From: Thiocapsa sp. KS1
Lineage (GTDB): Bacteria; Pseudomonadota; Gammaproteobacteria; Chromatiales; Chromatiaceae
Assembly: GCF_001499735.1 (NCBI RefSeq)
Contig: NZ_LN848257.1
Span: 2,439,656 to 2,503,655, forward strand
Reading direction: 5' to 3'
Length of the DNA: 64,000 bases
Within the stretch, counting starts at the first letter, position 1; every line of letters begins with the position of its first letter. Below, in pieces: positions 13,403 to 21,988 of this stretch. The position numbers and the translations under genes are program-made. The notes beneath the pieces were generated by a model. The model was not told the origin of the DNA. It did not search any database and saw only the letters and a program-made list of their open reading frames with translations.

Positions 13403-15046
13403 TCAAACCCTTTCTTGAACCTCGAATCGATCAACTGCGGGATCCCAACCGATGTCGGTGGCTCGGCCCTGATTGAAATAGTCGGCAAGAAACTCATCGA
13501 AGCTGCGATCGTCGGCGGCCTCGATCGCCTCTTGCTGCGCGATCGACTCGCGGGCAAGCCGGTCGAGGAGAGCTTCGCGCTCGGGGTCGATCCGGTGGTG
13601 CCCGAGGGTCTCCCGATGGGCCTCGGTAAGACGCCGAGCGAAGCTGAAAAAGCCCTCCTGCCGCTCCCGCATCATCGCAAGGATACGGGCCGATGGGGTC
13701 GCGTCCGGATCCGCAACTTTGTCGCGTTGCCGCTCGACACTCTGCACATGAAGCCCCTCTGAAACCCCGTCGAGGAGCTCGGCAACCCTGATCATGTCAT
13801 CGAGGATCTCGCTCGCCCAGACGCGCAAGGGAACCGCCTCGCGAAGACGGGTTAGCGCGAGCCCGGGCTCGCGTCCGCGATGGGCGGTCAGAACCTGATT
13901 CTCGTCGATCTCGCGCCGCTCCCCCGCACCGATGCGGGGGCTGTCCAGGATCAGGCAATAGAGCATCAGGGTTTCGAGGAAGCGAATCTGCTCGGCCGAA
14001 ATCCCGACCGGCTCGAAGATGTTGATGTCGGGCGACCGCAGCTCGACGTAGCGAATCCCGCGACGCCGCAGGGCCAGCGTCGGGCGCTCCAGCCACTCGG
14101 TGATCTGTTTTGGGCGGACCGTGCTGTAGTACTCGTTCTCGATCTGGAGCACGTTGGCGTTGAGCTGCTCGTAACGATCGCCGACCTTCACGCCGATCTT
14201 TTCGTATTGCGGGCAAGGGGTCTCGATCGCCCAGGTGAGACTGCGCACGTAGGAGTCCAGGCTGTCGTAGCTCGCCTTCATCCCGGTGCCTTCCTCCTGC
14301 CGATTCTGGTAACCGATGTCTCCCATCCGCAGCGAGGTGGCAAAAGGATAGTAGAGGGTGTAGGGATCGAAGACCTGGAGATCGGTCTCGCGACCCCGGA
14401 CGAAGCTCGAGCATACCGCGGGGGATGCGCCGAACAGATAGGGCACCAGCCAACCGACCCGCTGCAGGTTGCGGATCATCCCCATCTGGGCCTCGGAGCG
14501 AAAGGCGGTGACCTCGTCCCCGCCGGCGCCTTGGAGATCCCGGTACAGATCCAGGAAAGCGTCCGCGAACGAGAAATTAAAGTGCAGACCTGCGATCACC
14601 TGCATGGTGCGACCGTATCGGTTGCCCAATCCACGCCGATAGACGGTCTTCATCGTCCCCGCGTTCGACGTGCCGTATTGCGCCAGCGGGATGCCCGCGC
14701 CGCCCTCGAGCACGCAGGGCATGCTGGTCCCCCAGATCAGCTCGTCGCCGAGATGGCGATAGACATAGGCATGGAGGTCGGCGAGGAATTCCAACACCTC
14801 CTCGACCCGCGAGGTCGGGGGGGTAATGAGCTCGAGCAGGGCCTCGGAGAAATCGGTCGTGATGTAGGGATGGGTCAAGGCGGAGCCGAGCGCGCGCGGA
14901 TGCGGCGACATGGCGAGATGGCCGGCCGCCGACGCGCGCAGGCCCTCCTTCTCCAAGCCGATGCGATTGCCGCGGAGCTGCACGGCGGCGCCGGCCGAGC
15001 GCAGTCGCTCGACCCGCGCTTCAAGATCCTTTCGAGATTGATTCAA
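13403..15046 (-). CDS. gshA: Glutamate-cysteine ligase
   Basis: First enzyme of glutathione synthesis: ATP-dependent joining of the gamma-carboxyl of glutamate to cysteine, in the cytoplasm. The 547-residue protein matches the gammaproteobacterial GshA type: IGLEKEGLRA near the N-terminus, TTDFSEALLELITPP, WGTSMPCVL, YGTSNAGTMKTVYRRGLG, QVIAGLHFNFSF and RYVELRSPDINIFEPVGI. These are the known ATP and glutamate binding segments. Slightly longer than the E. coli enzyme (518 residues). The start is ATG 15046. It is the last gene of the minus-strand run that begins with rluD but is separated from prc by 219 bases including a palindromic repeat. Confidence 0.96.
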   Translation of the reverse strand: MNQSRKDLEARVERLRSAGAAVQLRGNRIGLEKEGLRASAAGHLAMSPHPRALGSALTHPYITTDFSEALLELITPPTSRVEEVLEFLADLHAYVYRHLGDELIWGTSMPCVLEGGAGIPLAQYGTSNAGTMKTVYRRGLGNRYGRTMQVIAGLHFNFSFADAFLDLYRDLQGAGGDEVTAFRSEAQMGMIRNLQRVGWLVPYLFGASPAVCSSFVRGRETDLQVFDPYTLYYPFATSLRMGDIGYQNRQEEGTGMKASYDSLDSYVRSLTWAIETPCPQYEKIGVKVGDRYEQLNANVLQIENEYYSTVRPKQITEWLERPTLALRRRGIRYVELRSPDINIFEPVGISAEQIRFLETLMLYCLILDSPRIGAGERREIDENQVLTAHRGREPGLALTRLREAVPLRVWASEILDDMIRVAELLDGVSEGLHVQSVERQRDKVADPDATPSARILAMMRERQEGFFSFARRLTEAHRETLGHHRIDPEREALLDRLARESIAQQEAIEAADDRSFDEFLADYFNQGRATDIGWDPAVDRFEVQERV

Positions 15047-15181
15047 TGAATGACCCTTCAGATCGGCAGTGTGCCGTGCCCAGCCCGGGCGATGGCCGAC
15101 GACCGGCTAATAAACCTCGGCGACAGGATGCGGCAGAGCCCAGCGCACCATCCGGGCAAACAGAAATCATGATTCGAAAAC

Positions 15182-15269
15182 CTGAATCGCGTCCGCTGCA
15201 ACGCCCGTGAATCCATGCAACCTCGATTCAACGCGAAAACGGCGCATGTCATTGGGGGACGCGATTCAG
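15182..15269. repeat. Palindromic repeat, TGAATCGCGTCC family, overlapping the prc stop
   Basis: CTGAATCGCGTCC at 15182-15194 and its exact reverse complement at 15257-15269 bound an 88-base element. Read from prc outwards it begins TGAATCGCGTCC and then contains ATGACATGC. The copy after argA (30547-30630) begins in the same way. The TGA of prc (15268-15266) is the first three bases of the conserved terminus. Confidence 0.75.
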
Positions 15270-17368
15270 TCCCGCATCACGGCACGCGGCCGCTCGGTGC
15301 GCTCGAGCAGGATGGCGTCGGCAAGGATGCGCGCCGCCTCGTCGACCTGGATGCGCGCGATGGCCTCGCGTTGGGCATCGAGCAGGTCTTCGTCGATCTG
15401 CTCCTCGGAATCTTCGTCGACCGGAGCGATGCCGCGGGCGCGCAGGTAACTATTCTGCTGTTCCTTGAAGACGCTTCCGCGGCGCTCGTCTTCCTCGCGA
15501 CGCGCCCGCTCCTGAAGCGAGACATGGGTTTGGGCCTCGACATCGCGCATCAGCTTGCTGCGCTCGATCAGCATCGCGAAGCCGGGATCGCGCGAGACCC
15601 GCTCGGCCGATTGCAGGGCGAGCAGCTCGACGCTGACCGAGCCCGCTTTCTTGTAATCGGCCGGTCGAATCCGGGTCCAGGGCAAGGCATTGTCGAGCGA
15701 GCGCTCGCCGTGATCGGCCATGAGCTCGGCGGTCGGAAAACGAATATCCGGCTCGACACCGCGCAGCTGCGTGCTCCCGCCGCTGATCCGGAAGAACTCG
15801 GCCATCGTCAGACGCAGGCGGCCGAGATTGTTCTGCTCCCCCGGGACATAGCGGTTGAGATCGATCAGGGTCTGCACCGTGCCTTTCCCGAAGGTCGGCT
15901 CGCCGATCACCAGTCCGCGCCCGTAGTCCTGGATGGCGCCGGCAAAGATCTCGGAGGCCGAGGCGCTGTCGCGGTCGACCAGCACGGCCAAGGGACCACG
16001 GTAGGCCAGGCCGGGCTCGGGATCCGTCTCGACCTCGATCTTGCCGAAGGCGTCCTTCACCTGCACGACGGGGCCCGTGTCGATAAACAGACCGGTGAGC
16101 GAGGTCGCCTCGGCCAAAGAGCCCCCGCCGTTGCCGCGCAGGTCGATCACGATGCCGTCGACGCCTTTCAAGACCAGGTCGTCGATCAGTTGTCGCACGT
16201 CCCGGGTCGTGCTGCGGAAATTTTGATCACCCGAGCCCTCCGCCTGAAAATCCCGATAGAAGGCGGGAATCTCGATGACACCGATGCGAATCCCCGGCGC
16301 GTTGGACATGTTGTCCAGGACGATTCCCTTTGCGGCCTGGTCCTCGAGCTTGATCTCGTTGCGCACGATCGCAACCTCGCGCACACCGCCGTTGGTGGCC
16401 GCGGATTTGGGCAGCAGCTGCAGTCTCACGACCGAGCCCTTGGGTCCGCGGATCTTGTCGACGACGTCCTGGAGCCGCCAACCCACGACATCCTCGATCG
16501 CACCGTCCGGCCCTTGGGCGACTCCGACGATGCGGTCGCCCGTCTGGACCTGGCCGGACTCGCGGGCCGGACCGCCGGGGACCGTGCTCTGGATGACCGT
16601 ATACTCGTTGTCCGCGCGCAGGACGGCACCGATCCCCTCGAGCGACAGCTTCATGCTGATGTCGAAATTCTCGGAGGTGCTGGGGGACATGTAGCTCGTA
16701 TGCGGCTCGAGCGTCTGGGTGTAGGCGTTCATGAACGTCTGAAAGACGTCGTTGCCGTCGAACTGATGCGTGCGCCGGACCAATCCTTGATAGCGCTCGC
16801 TCAGGCGCTCGCGAATCTCCTCGTCCGACTTACCGGTCATGCGCAGTGTCAGGAAGTCGTTTTTGACGCGCCCGCGCCAGATCTCGTCCAGCTCGGCGCT
16901 GTCCTTGGCCCAGGGGGCATCCGGGGAATCCAGCCGATAGCTCTCGTCCAGATCGAAGTCGAACGGCCCCTTCAGAACGCCTTCCGCATAGATGACCCGT
17001 TCGTCGACCCGCATCCGGTAAACCCGAAAGACGTCGAAGGCGAGATCGAGCTCGCCGCGCCGCAGCCCTTCCTCCAGTCGTCTCGCACCGCCCTTGAAGC
17101 GCTCCACATCGCGCGCCAGGAAAAAGGATCGGCTCGGATCCAGCGCATCCAGGTAGCTGTCGAGGACGCCTTGCGCAAAGTCGTTGTCGAGCGTCACCTT
17201 GCGATAGTGGAAGCGCTCCAGGACCTTGTTGATCACGACCGCCGACTTGGTCTGGGCGGGGTTGGGAAACAGCTCCGACAGCGGCACCTCGCGGGGGGCT
17301 GCGTAGGCGATCGTTGCCGCCAGCACGGCAGCGACGACGAAGACAAGGCGGAACAGGCGCGGTCTCAT
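15266..17368 (-). CDS. prc: Carboxy-terminal (tail-specific) processing protease
   Basis: A periplasmic S41 serine protease that degrades proteins with unstructured C-termini, including ssrA-tagged ones, and processes envelope proteins. With ATG 17368 as start it has 700 residues and a signal peptide (RLFRLVFVVAAVLAATIAYA). The PDZ domain lies near SLEGIGAVLRADNEYTVIQS and TGDRIVGVAQG. The catalytic Ser/Lys segments are DRDSASASEIFAGAIQDYG and GEPTFGKGTVQTL. The Arg/Glu-rich C-terminal extension typical of Tsp/Prc is present. An upstream in-frame start at 17518 would bury the signal peptide 50 residues in, so it is rejected. The stop codon lies inside a palindromic repeat. Confidence 0.95.
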   Translation of the reverse strand: MRPRLFRLVFVVAAVLAATIAYAAPREVPLSELFPNPAQTKSAVVINKVLERFHYRKVTLDNDFAQGVLDSYLDALDPSRSFFLARDVERFKGGARRLEEGLRRGELDLAFDVFRVYRMRVDERVIYAEGVLKGPFDFDLDESYRLDSPDAPWAKDSAELDEIWRGRVKNDFLTLRMTGKSDEEIRERLSERYQGLVRRTHQFDGNDVFQTFMNAYTQTLEPHTSYMSPSTSENFDISMKLSLEGIGAVLRADNEYTVIQSTVPGGPARESGQVQTGDRIVGVAQGPDGAIEDVVGWRLQDVVDKIRGPKGSVVRLQLLPKSAATNGGVREVAIVRNEIKLEDQAAKGIVLDNMSNAPGIRIGVIEIPAFYRDFQAEGSGDQNFRSTTRDVRQLIDDLVLKGVDGIVIDLRGNGGGSLAEATSLTGLFIDTGPVVQVKDAFGKIEVETDPEPGLAYRGPLAVLVDRDSASASEIFAGAIQDYGRGLVIGEPTFGKGTVQTLIDLNRYVPGEQNNLGRLRLTMAEFFRISGGSTQLRGVEPDIRFPTAELMADHGERSLDNALPWTRIRPADYKKAGSVSVELLALQSAERVSRDPGFAMLIERSKLMRDVEAQTHVSLQERARREEDERRGSVFKEQQNSYLRARGIAPVDEDSEEQIDEDLLDAQREAIARIQVDEAARILADAILLERTERPRAVMRD

Positions 17369-17518
17369 AGGCGATTCTCGAAATCGATCTCTTGGCAGAG
17401 AGACAACGTTGGTTGAACGGGGTTTCTGGTCCATGCCGCAAAGACCTTCATCCAACACCGAGCGGACCACTGCCCGCAGAGTCGATATGGGTCCGCAACC
17501 GCCTCTATTCATGTGCAT

Positions 17519-18022
17519 TCAGGTCTGATAGACCTTGCGGCGGTACAGATCGGTGCGGCGGCTCACGACCCGATCGACGAAAAGCAGGCCGTCGAGGTGG
17601 TCCATCTCGTGCTGGACCGCCCGTGCCTCGTAGCCTTCCATCGCGAATTCGTGATCCCGGCCGTCGAGGTCTTGCGCCTTCAAGCGGATGCCGGTTGCCC
17701 GGATGACGTTGCCCGTGTAGTCCGGCACCGAGAGACAGCCCTCGCGCCCGATCGCGTAACCTTCCCAATGGACGATCTCGGGATTCACCAGGATCAGATG
17801 GCCGTGATTGGGCGTCTTCGGGCGACCCGAGACATCCACGATCACGATGCGCCGAAAGCATCCGACCTGAGGGGCGGCGATGCCGACGGCGGCCGGCCCG
17901 GCCAGACGGGTCTCTTCCAGGTCAGCCACGAAACCGCGCAGGTCCTCGTCGAAACGCTCCACCGGCTCGGAGACCTGCTTCAGGCGCGGGTCCGGAAGCT
18001 TGAGGATGTCGAGGATCGCCAT
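17519..18022 (-). CDS. def: Peptide deformylase
   Basis: Removes the formyl group from nascent N-terminal formyl-methionine using a bound metal ion. The 167-residue protein carries all three family motifs: GIAAPQVG (47-54), EGCLSVP with metal ligand Cys96, and QHEMDHLDG with His138, Glu139 and His142. It lies three bases after the ACT-domain gene in the minus-strand operon, and not beside fmt as in many bacteria, so another copy may exist elsewhere in the genome. Start is ATG 18022. Confidence 0.95.
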   Translation of the reverse strand: MAILDILKLPDPRLKQVSEPVERFDEDLRGFVADLEETRLAGPAAVGIAAPQVGCFRRIVIVDVSGRPKTPNHGHLILVNPEIVHWEGYAIGREGCLSVPDYTGNVIRATGIRLKAQDLDGRDHEFAMEGYEARAVQHEMDHLDGLLFVDRVVSRRTDLYRRKVYQT

Positions 18023-18025
18023 GGC

Positions 18026-18547
18026 TCAGCCGATCAGGACGTCGACGGGGGCGACATCGACGGAGACACCACCAGCGCTCAGCGCCGACAACGCCGTCTC
18101 CACCTCTTCGATGGTTCGCTCGCAGTAGCCCTGAATGTTCATGATGTAGACCGGTCGCTCGGCATCGCCCGCGACATCGGACTCGAGCTCCAGGATGTTG
18201 AATCCATGCTCGGCAAGGATCTCGGTCACATCGGCCACGATGCCGGCACGATCGGCGCCGAACACCCGGACCTGGAGATTCGGAACCAGGTGCCGGTGCA
18301 GCCCGCCGGGCACCGGATCCAAATGGATCCGCAGGCCGAGCTCCTCGGCCACGGGGAGCACCGCGGCCATCATCTCCTCGCAGGGGCGCTCGCCGCTCAC
18401 CATCAGCATGATGGTGAAATTCCCGCCCAAGCGGATCATCGACGCCTCGCCCAGGTTGCATCCGCACCTGTAGAGCGCCCGCGTCACGCGCGAAACGATC
18501 CCCGGGCGGTCGGCGCCGACCAGTGTCAGCATGTTCCAGTCAGGCAT
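18026..18547 (-). CDS. Two-ACT-domain protein, GcvR family
   Basis: A 173-residue cytoplasmic protein made of two ACT domains (residues 5-80 and 88-165), each starting with the typical L(V)GADRPGIV and VFGADRAGIVADVT segments. This architecture matches the glycine cleavage system repressor GcvR, which acts by binding a partner regulator and not DNA directly. No glycine-cleavage gene or gcvA is nearby, so the exact regulatory target is not shown. The start ATG at 18547 overlaps the pgeF stop by eight bases, and def follows after three bases, indicating one transcript. Confidence 0.8.
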   Translation of the reverse strand: MPDWNMLTLVGADRPGIVSRVTRALYRCGCNLGEASMIRLGGNFTIMLMVSGERPCEEMMAAVLPVAEELGLRIHLDPVPGGLHRHLVPNLQVRVFGADRAGIVADVTEILAEHGFNILELESDVAGDAERPVYIMNIQGYCERTIEEVETALSALSAGGVSVDVAPVDVLIG

Positions 18548-19370
18548 GGCTTGCGTCTCCCGATGCGGCGTCTTCGGCGTCGAGCCAGATCAGGCTCGCC
18601 ATTCGCCCGGTGACGCCGTCACGCCGATATGAAAAAAAACGCCCCGGGTCCGAGTGAGTACAGTAACCGCCTCCATAGATTCCTGTCACCCCGAGCCGGG
18701 CGAGCCGGCGGCGTGCCAGACCGGCAAGATCGGCCAAGAGGCGACCCTCCGACGAGGGACGGAAGGCGTCGATCGACTGCGGATCGGCCTCCAGGAAGCG
18801 ATCGCGCACCTCGGGACCAACCTCGAAGGCATCCGGACCGATCGCCGGACCGAGCCAGACCAGGATGCGCTCGGACGGGATCCGCATGGCCGCAATCGCG
18901 CGCTCCAGGATGCCCGAGGCCAGACCGCGCCAGCCCGCGTGCACGGCCGCGACGCGGGTTCCCCGGTCGTCGCACAGGAGCACCGGCAGACAATCGGCGG
19001 TCATGACGACGCAAACCACGCCGGGCTCGCTCGACAGCGCCCCGTCGGCCTCGCAGCCGCCGAGCGCCCGCGCATCGCCGTAGAGCGGGGAATCCTCGCC
19101 CGCCAGGGTGCAGCCATGCACCTGCCGGAGCCACAACGGCTCGCTCGGGAGCTTCAGATGCTCGCGCAAAATGGCGCGATTCCGAGCAACCCGGTCGGGC
19201 GCGTCGCCGACATGATCACCCAGGTTGAAGCTCGCGTAGACACCGCTGCCGACGCCGCCGTCGCGCGTGGTCGAATAGGCCCTCACGCGGCCCGGAGCGG
19301 GCCAGTCGGGCTCGATCAGCTCCGGCTTGCTCGGCTTCGGCGCGAACAGCTTCGGCGCGATCGGTTTCAC
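18540..19370 (-). CDS. pgeF: Peptidoglycan editing factor / purine nucleoside phosphorylase (YfiH, laccase-domain family)
   Basis: A 276-residue member of the YfiH/DUF152 family, now assigned to peptidoglycan editing and also described as a multicopper-like purine nucleoside phosphorylase. Motifs seen: MTADCLPVLLCD, VAAVHAGWRGLASGI and YGGGYCTHSDPGRFFSYRRD, which carry the conserved Cys and His metal-site residues. The start is the GTG at 19370 that overlaps the rluD stop in GTGA; no ATG is available. The long open frame upstream of this point is antisense noise within rluD. rluD-pgeF adjacency is common in gammaproteobacteria and supports the call. Confidence 0.93.
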   Translation of the reverse strand: MKPIAPKLFAPKPSKPELIEPDWPAPGRVRAYSTTRDGGVGSGVYASFNLGDHVGDAPDRVARNRAILREHLKLPSEPLWLRQVHGCTLAGEDSPLYGDARALGGCEADGALSSEPGVVCVVMTADCLPVLLCDDRGTRVAAVHAGWRGLASGILERAIAAMRIPSERILVWLGPAIGPDAFEVGPEVRDRFLEADPQSIDAFRPSSEGRLLADLAGLARRRLARLGVTGIYGGGYCTHSDPGRFFSYRRDGVTGRMASLIWLDAEDAASGDASHA

Positions 19371-20362
19371 GCGGATGCCTCGCCTCGAAACCGCTCCAGC
19401 AACCCCGCGAGGTCCGCCGGCATCGGACTCTCCCAGCTCATCGCAACACCGAGCGTCGGATGCTCCAAACCGAGACGCAAGGCGTGCAAGGCTTGGCGCG
19501 GGAAGCTCTGGAGCGCCTCGACAAGCGCCGCGGATGCCCCCTTGGGCGGGCGCGGCCGGCCACCGTAGGCGCGATCCCCGACGAGCGGATGCTGACGATG
19601 CGCCATGTGAACGCGGATCTGATGAGTCCGGCCGGTTTCGAGCTCGACGGCGAGCAGGCTGTGACCGGCGAATCGTTCCAGGACGCGGTAATGCGTGATC
19701 GCCGGGCGCCCGTTGGAGACCACGGCCATGCGGGTCCGTTGCGTGGGATGACGTCCCACCGGGGCCTCGATCCGGCCGCCGGCGACCACCTCGCCGATGA
19801 CCAAGGCACGATACTCGCGATGCACCTGCCGAGCCTGCAGCTGCGCGACCAAGGAGTGATGCGCCTCGAGCGTCTTGGCCACCACCAGAAGTCCGGTCGT
19901 GTCCTTGTCCAAACGATGCACGATGCCGGCCCGCGGCACGCTCGCCAGCTCCGGGGCGTGGTTCAGCAGCGCGTTTTGAAGGGTCCCGTCGCGATGCCCC
20001 GCCGCCGGATGCACGACCAAACCGGCCGGTTTGTCGAGGACCAGGATCTGCTCGTCCTCGAAGACGGGATCCAGCGGGATCGCCTGGGCGAGACAATCCC
20101 CGACCGGCTCGATCGGCGCGTCCAGCTCGATGAGCTCGCCGCCCCAGACCTTGTCGCGCGAGCGCCGCGGCATCCCGTCGACCCGAACCTGTCCGGACTC
20201 GATCCAGAGCTGCAGCCGGCTGCGCGAGAGCTCCGGGATCAAAGACGCCAGCACCTGATCGAGCCGGCGGGCCGCAAGCTGCGGCTCGACGCGGATCTCA
20301 CGCCGGATGCGCGCAAGGCCCGGAGCGGCGAGCGGCGGAATGTCGGGCGTTGCTTGCGTCAT
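19367..20362 (-). CDS. rluD: 23S rRNA pseudouridine synthase RluD
   Basis: Converts three uridines of the helix 69 loop of 23S rRNA (1911, 1915, 1917 in E. coli) to pseudouridine. The N-terminal S4 RNA-binding domain is RRLDQVLASLIPELSRSRLQ. The catalytic domain has VLDKPAGLVVHPAAGH and the active-site Asp in GIVHRLDKDTTGLLVVAKT. It ends after GRTHQIRVHMAH. ATG 20362 gives 331 residues; an in-frame ATG at 20392 is also possible. The gene is divergent from bamD, a common gammaproteobacterial arrangement. Confidence 0.94.
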   Translation of the reverse strand: MTQATPDIPPLAAPGLARIRREIRVEPQLAARRLDQVLASLIPELSRSRLQLWIESGQVRVDGMPRRSRDKVWGGELIELDAPIEPVGDCLAQAIPLDPVFEDEQILVLDKPAGLVVHPAAGHRDGTLQNALLNHAPELASVPRAGIVHRLDKDTTGLLVVAKTLEAHHSLVAQLQARQVHREYRALVIGEVVAGGRIEAPVGRHPTQRTRMAVVSNGRPAITHYRVLERFAGHSLLAVELETGRTHQIRVHMAHRQHPLVGDRAYGGRPRPPKGASAALVEALQSFPRQALHALRLGLEHPTLGVAMSWESPMPADLAGLLERFRGEASA

Positions 20363-20458
20363 GGCCGATCCGCCGATCCGCAGGAAGCACATCCTCGCGC
20401 GCGAGTACGATTGCCTTCGGGTATACTGCGCGCGGAAATCAACAGGTATCTCTGATTC

Positions 20459-21286
20459 ATGCGAAGAACGTTAACACGACTGCCGGCGCTCGTGCTCGCC
20501 GTCGCACTCGCCGGCTGCGGCGTCTTCGGCAAAGAGATCGATCTTACCGAAAACTGGACTGCCCCAAGACTCTACGCCGAGGCATCCTCCGAGCTGGACT
20601 CGGGCAACTATGCCAAGGCGATCGAGTATTACGAGAAGCTGGAGGCGCGTTACCCGTTCGGGCGTTACGCAATGCAGTCTCAGCTCGACGTCGCCTACGC
20701 GAATTATCGCGCCGACGAGCCCGAGGCCGCGATTGCCGCGGCGGACCGCTTCATCAAGCTCTACCCGCAAAACCCCTATGTCGATTACGCCTACTACCTG
20801 AAGGGGATCGTCAACTACAATCGCAGCGTCGGATTCCTGGATCGGTACGTTCCGACCGATGCCTCGCAACGCGATCCGGGGTCTGCGCTGGATGCCTTCG
20901 TGGATTTTTCCGCTTTGGTGGAGCGATTCCCCGACAGCCGCTACGCCGAAGACGCACGCCAGCGCATGCTCTATTTGCGCAACAATCTTGCAAAGCACGA
21001 GGTCAACGTCGCGCGCTACTACATGCGCCGCGGTGCCTACCTCGCTGCAGCCAATCGCGCGAACTATGTCATCGAGCGCTTCCAGCGAACAAGCGCCGTG
21101 GAAAGTGCGCTCGAAATCTTGGTCGACGCCTACACGGCGCTGGACAAACCCGAGCTGGCAGCCGACGCAAAACGCGTTCTCCAAGTGAACCGAGATGCCG
21201 GCCGATTCATCTCCGACGAGCCCGAACCCGGCGACGTCAGTCTCGCACGCAAGGTCTGGGAGTATCTCAGTCTCGACGAGAATTGA
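20459..21286 (+). CDS. bamD: Outer membrane assembly lipoprotein BamD
   Basis: Essential lipoprotein of the BAM complex that inserts beta-barrels into the outer membrane. The 275-residue protein has a lipoprotein signal with lipobox LAGC, lipidated Cys at residue 20, and then TPR-like repeats: YAEASSELDSGNYAKAIEYYE, KLEARYPFGRYAMQSQLDVAY and DRFIKLYPQNPYVDYAYYL. Length is a little above the E. coli protein (245 residues). A TATACT hexamer at 20422-20427 could be its -10 element, but no good -35 accompanies it. It is divergent from rluD. Confidence 0.95.
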   Translation: MRRTLTRLPALVLAVALAGCGVFGKEIDLTENWTAPRLYAEASSELDSGNYAKAIEYYEKLEARYPFGRYAMQSQLDVAYANYRADEPEAAIAAADRFIKLYPQNPYVDYAYYLKGIVNYNRSVGFLDRYVPTDASQRDPGSALDAFVDFSALVERFPDSRYAEDARQRMLYLRNNLAKHEVNVARYYMRRGAYLAAANRANYVIERFQRTSAVESALEILVDAYTALDKPELAADAKRVLQVNRDAGRFISDEPEPGDVSLARKVWEYLSLDEN

Positions 21287-21371
21287 CCGCACAACGCGGC
21301 AGCCGAGCGCATTGCCGAGGCGTTGCGCAAGGCCGACTCGACTCAGCCGTCGTTGACCGGCCGGACGCGTC

Positions 21372-21537
21372 TAAACCATGCCCAAAGCGAGATGGTCACT
21401 TTTACGGTCTTCAGCGCGGACGCGGCTTAAAATAATATATTTTTCAATATCTTAAACCGCGCCGTCTCCAGCGGTGGTCAACACTGCCGGGGTCGATCCC
21501 ATCTAAAACCATCGCATACCGCACTGGGCGCGGTTTA
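21372..21537. repeat. Two-module palindromic repeat, copy A (degenerate)
   Basis: This 166-base element lies between convergent bamD and the PII gene. It consists of a decayed left module (TAAACCATGCCC to GCGGCTTA), an AT-rich spacer of about 23 bases, and a right module from TAAACCGCGCCG (21453) to GGGCGCGGTTTA (ending 21537). Order and sequence match the copy at 61195-61386. Unlike the other copies it does not touch a stop codon. The 84 bases between bamD and the repeat contain no recognised gene. Confidence 0.85.
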
Positions 21538-21569
21538 AGTTGCGCGACCCTTGGCGAGGGGGGAACGAA

Positions 21570-21932
<363 letters not shown>

Positions 21933-21988
21933 CTACCGAAGGCGAGGAGTATATGTTCGGTGCACGCCGATGAACAGCGGGGCTCGGC

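Noticed and set aside
18540..20096. 518-codon minus-strand frame that contains pgeF at its end
   Set aside because: The upstream half is an off-frame reading of rluD; the GTG at 19370 overlapping the rluD stop is the real start.
21287..21430. The bamD frame stays open for 47 codons after its TGA, ending at TAA inside repeat copy A
   Set aside because: BamD already has full length, and a 47-codon open stretch is expected by chance at this base composition. No evidence of recoding.
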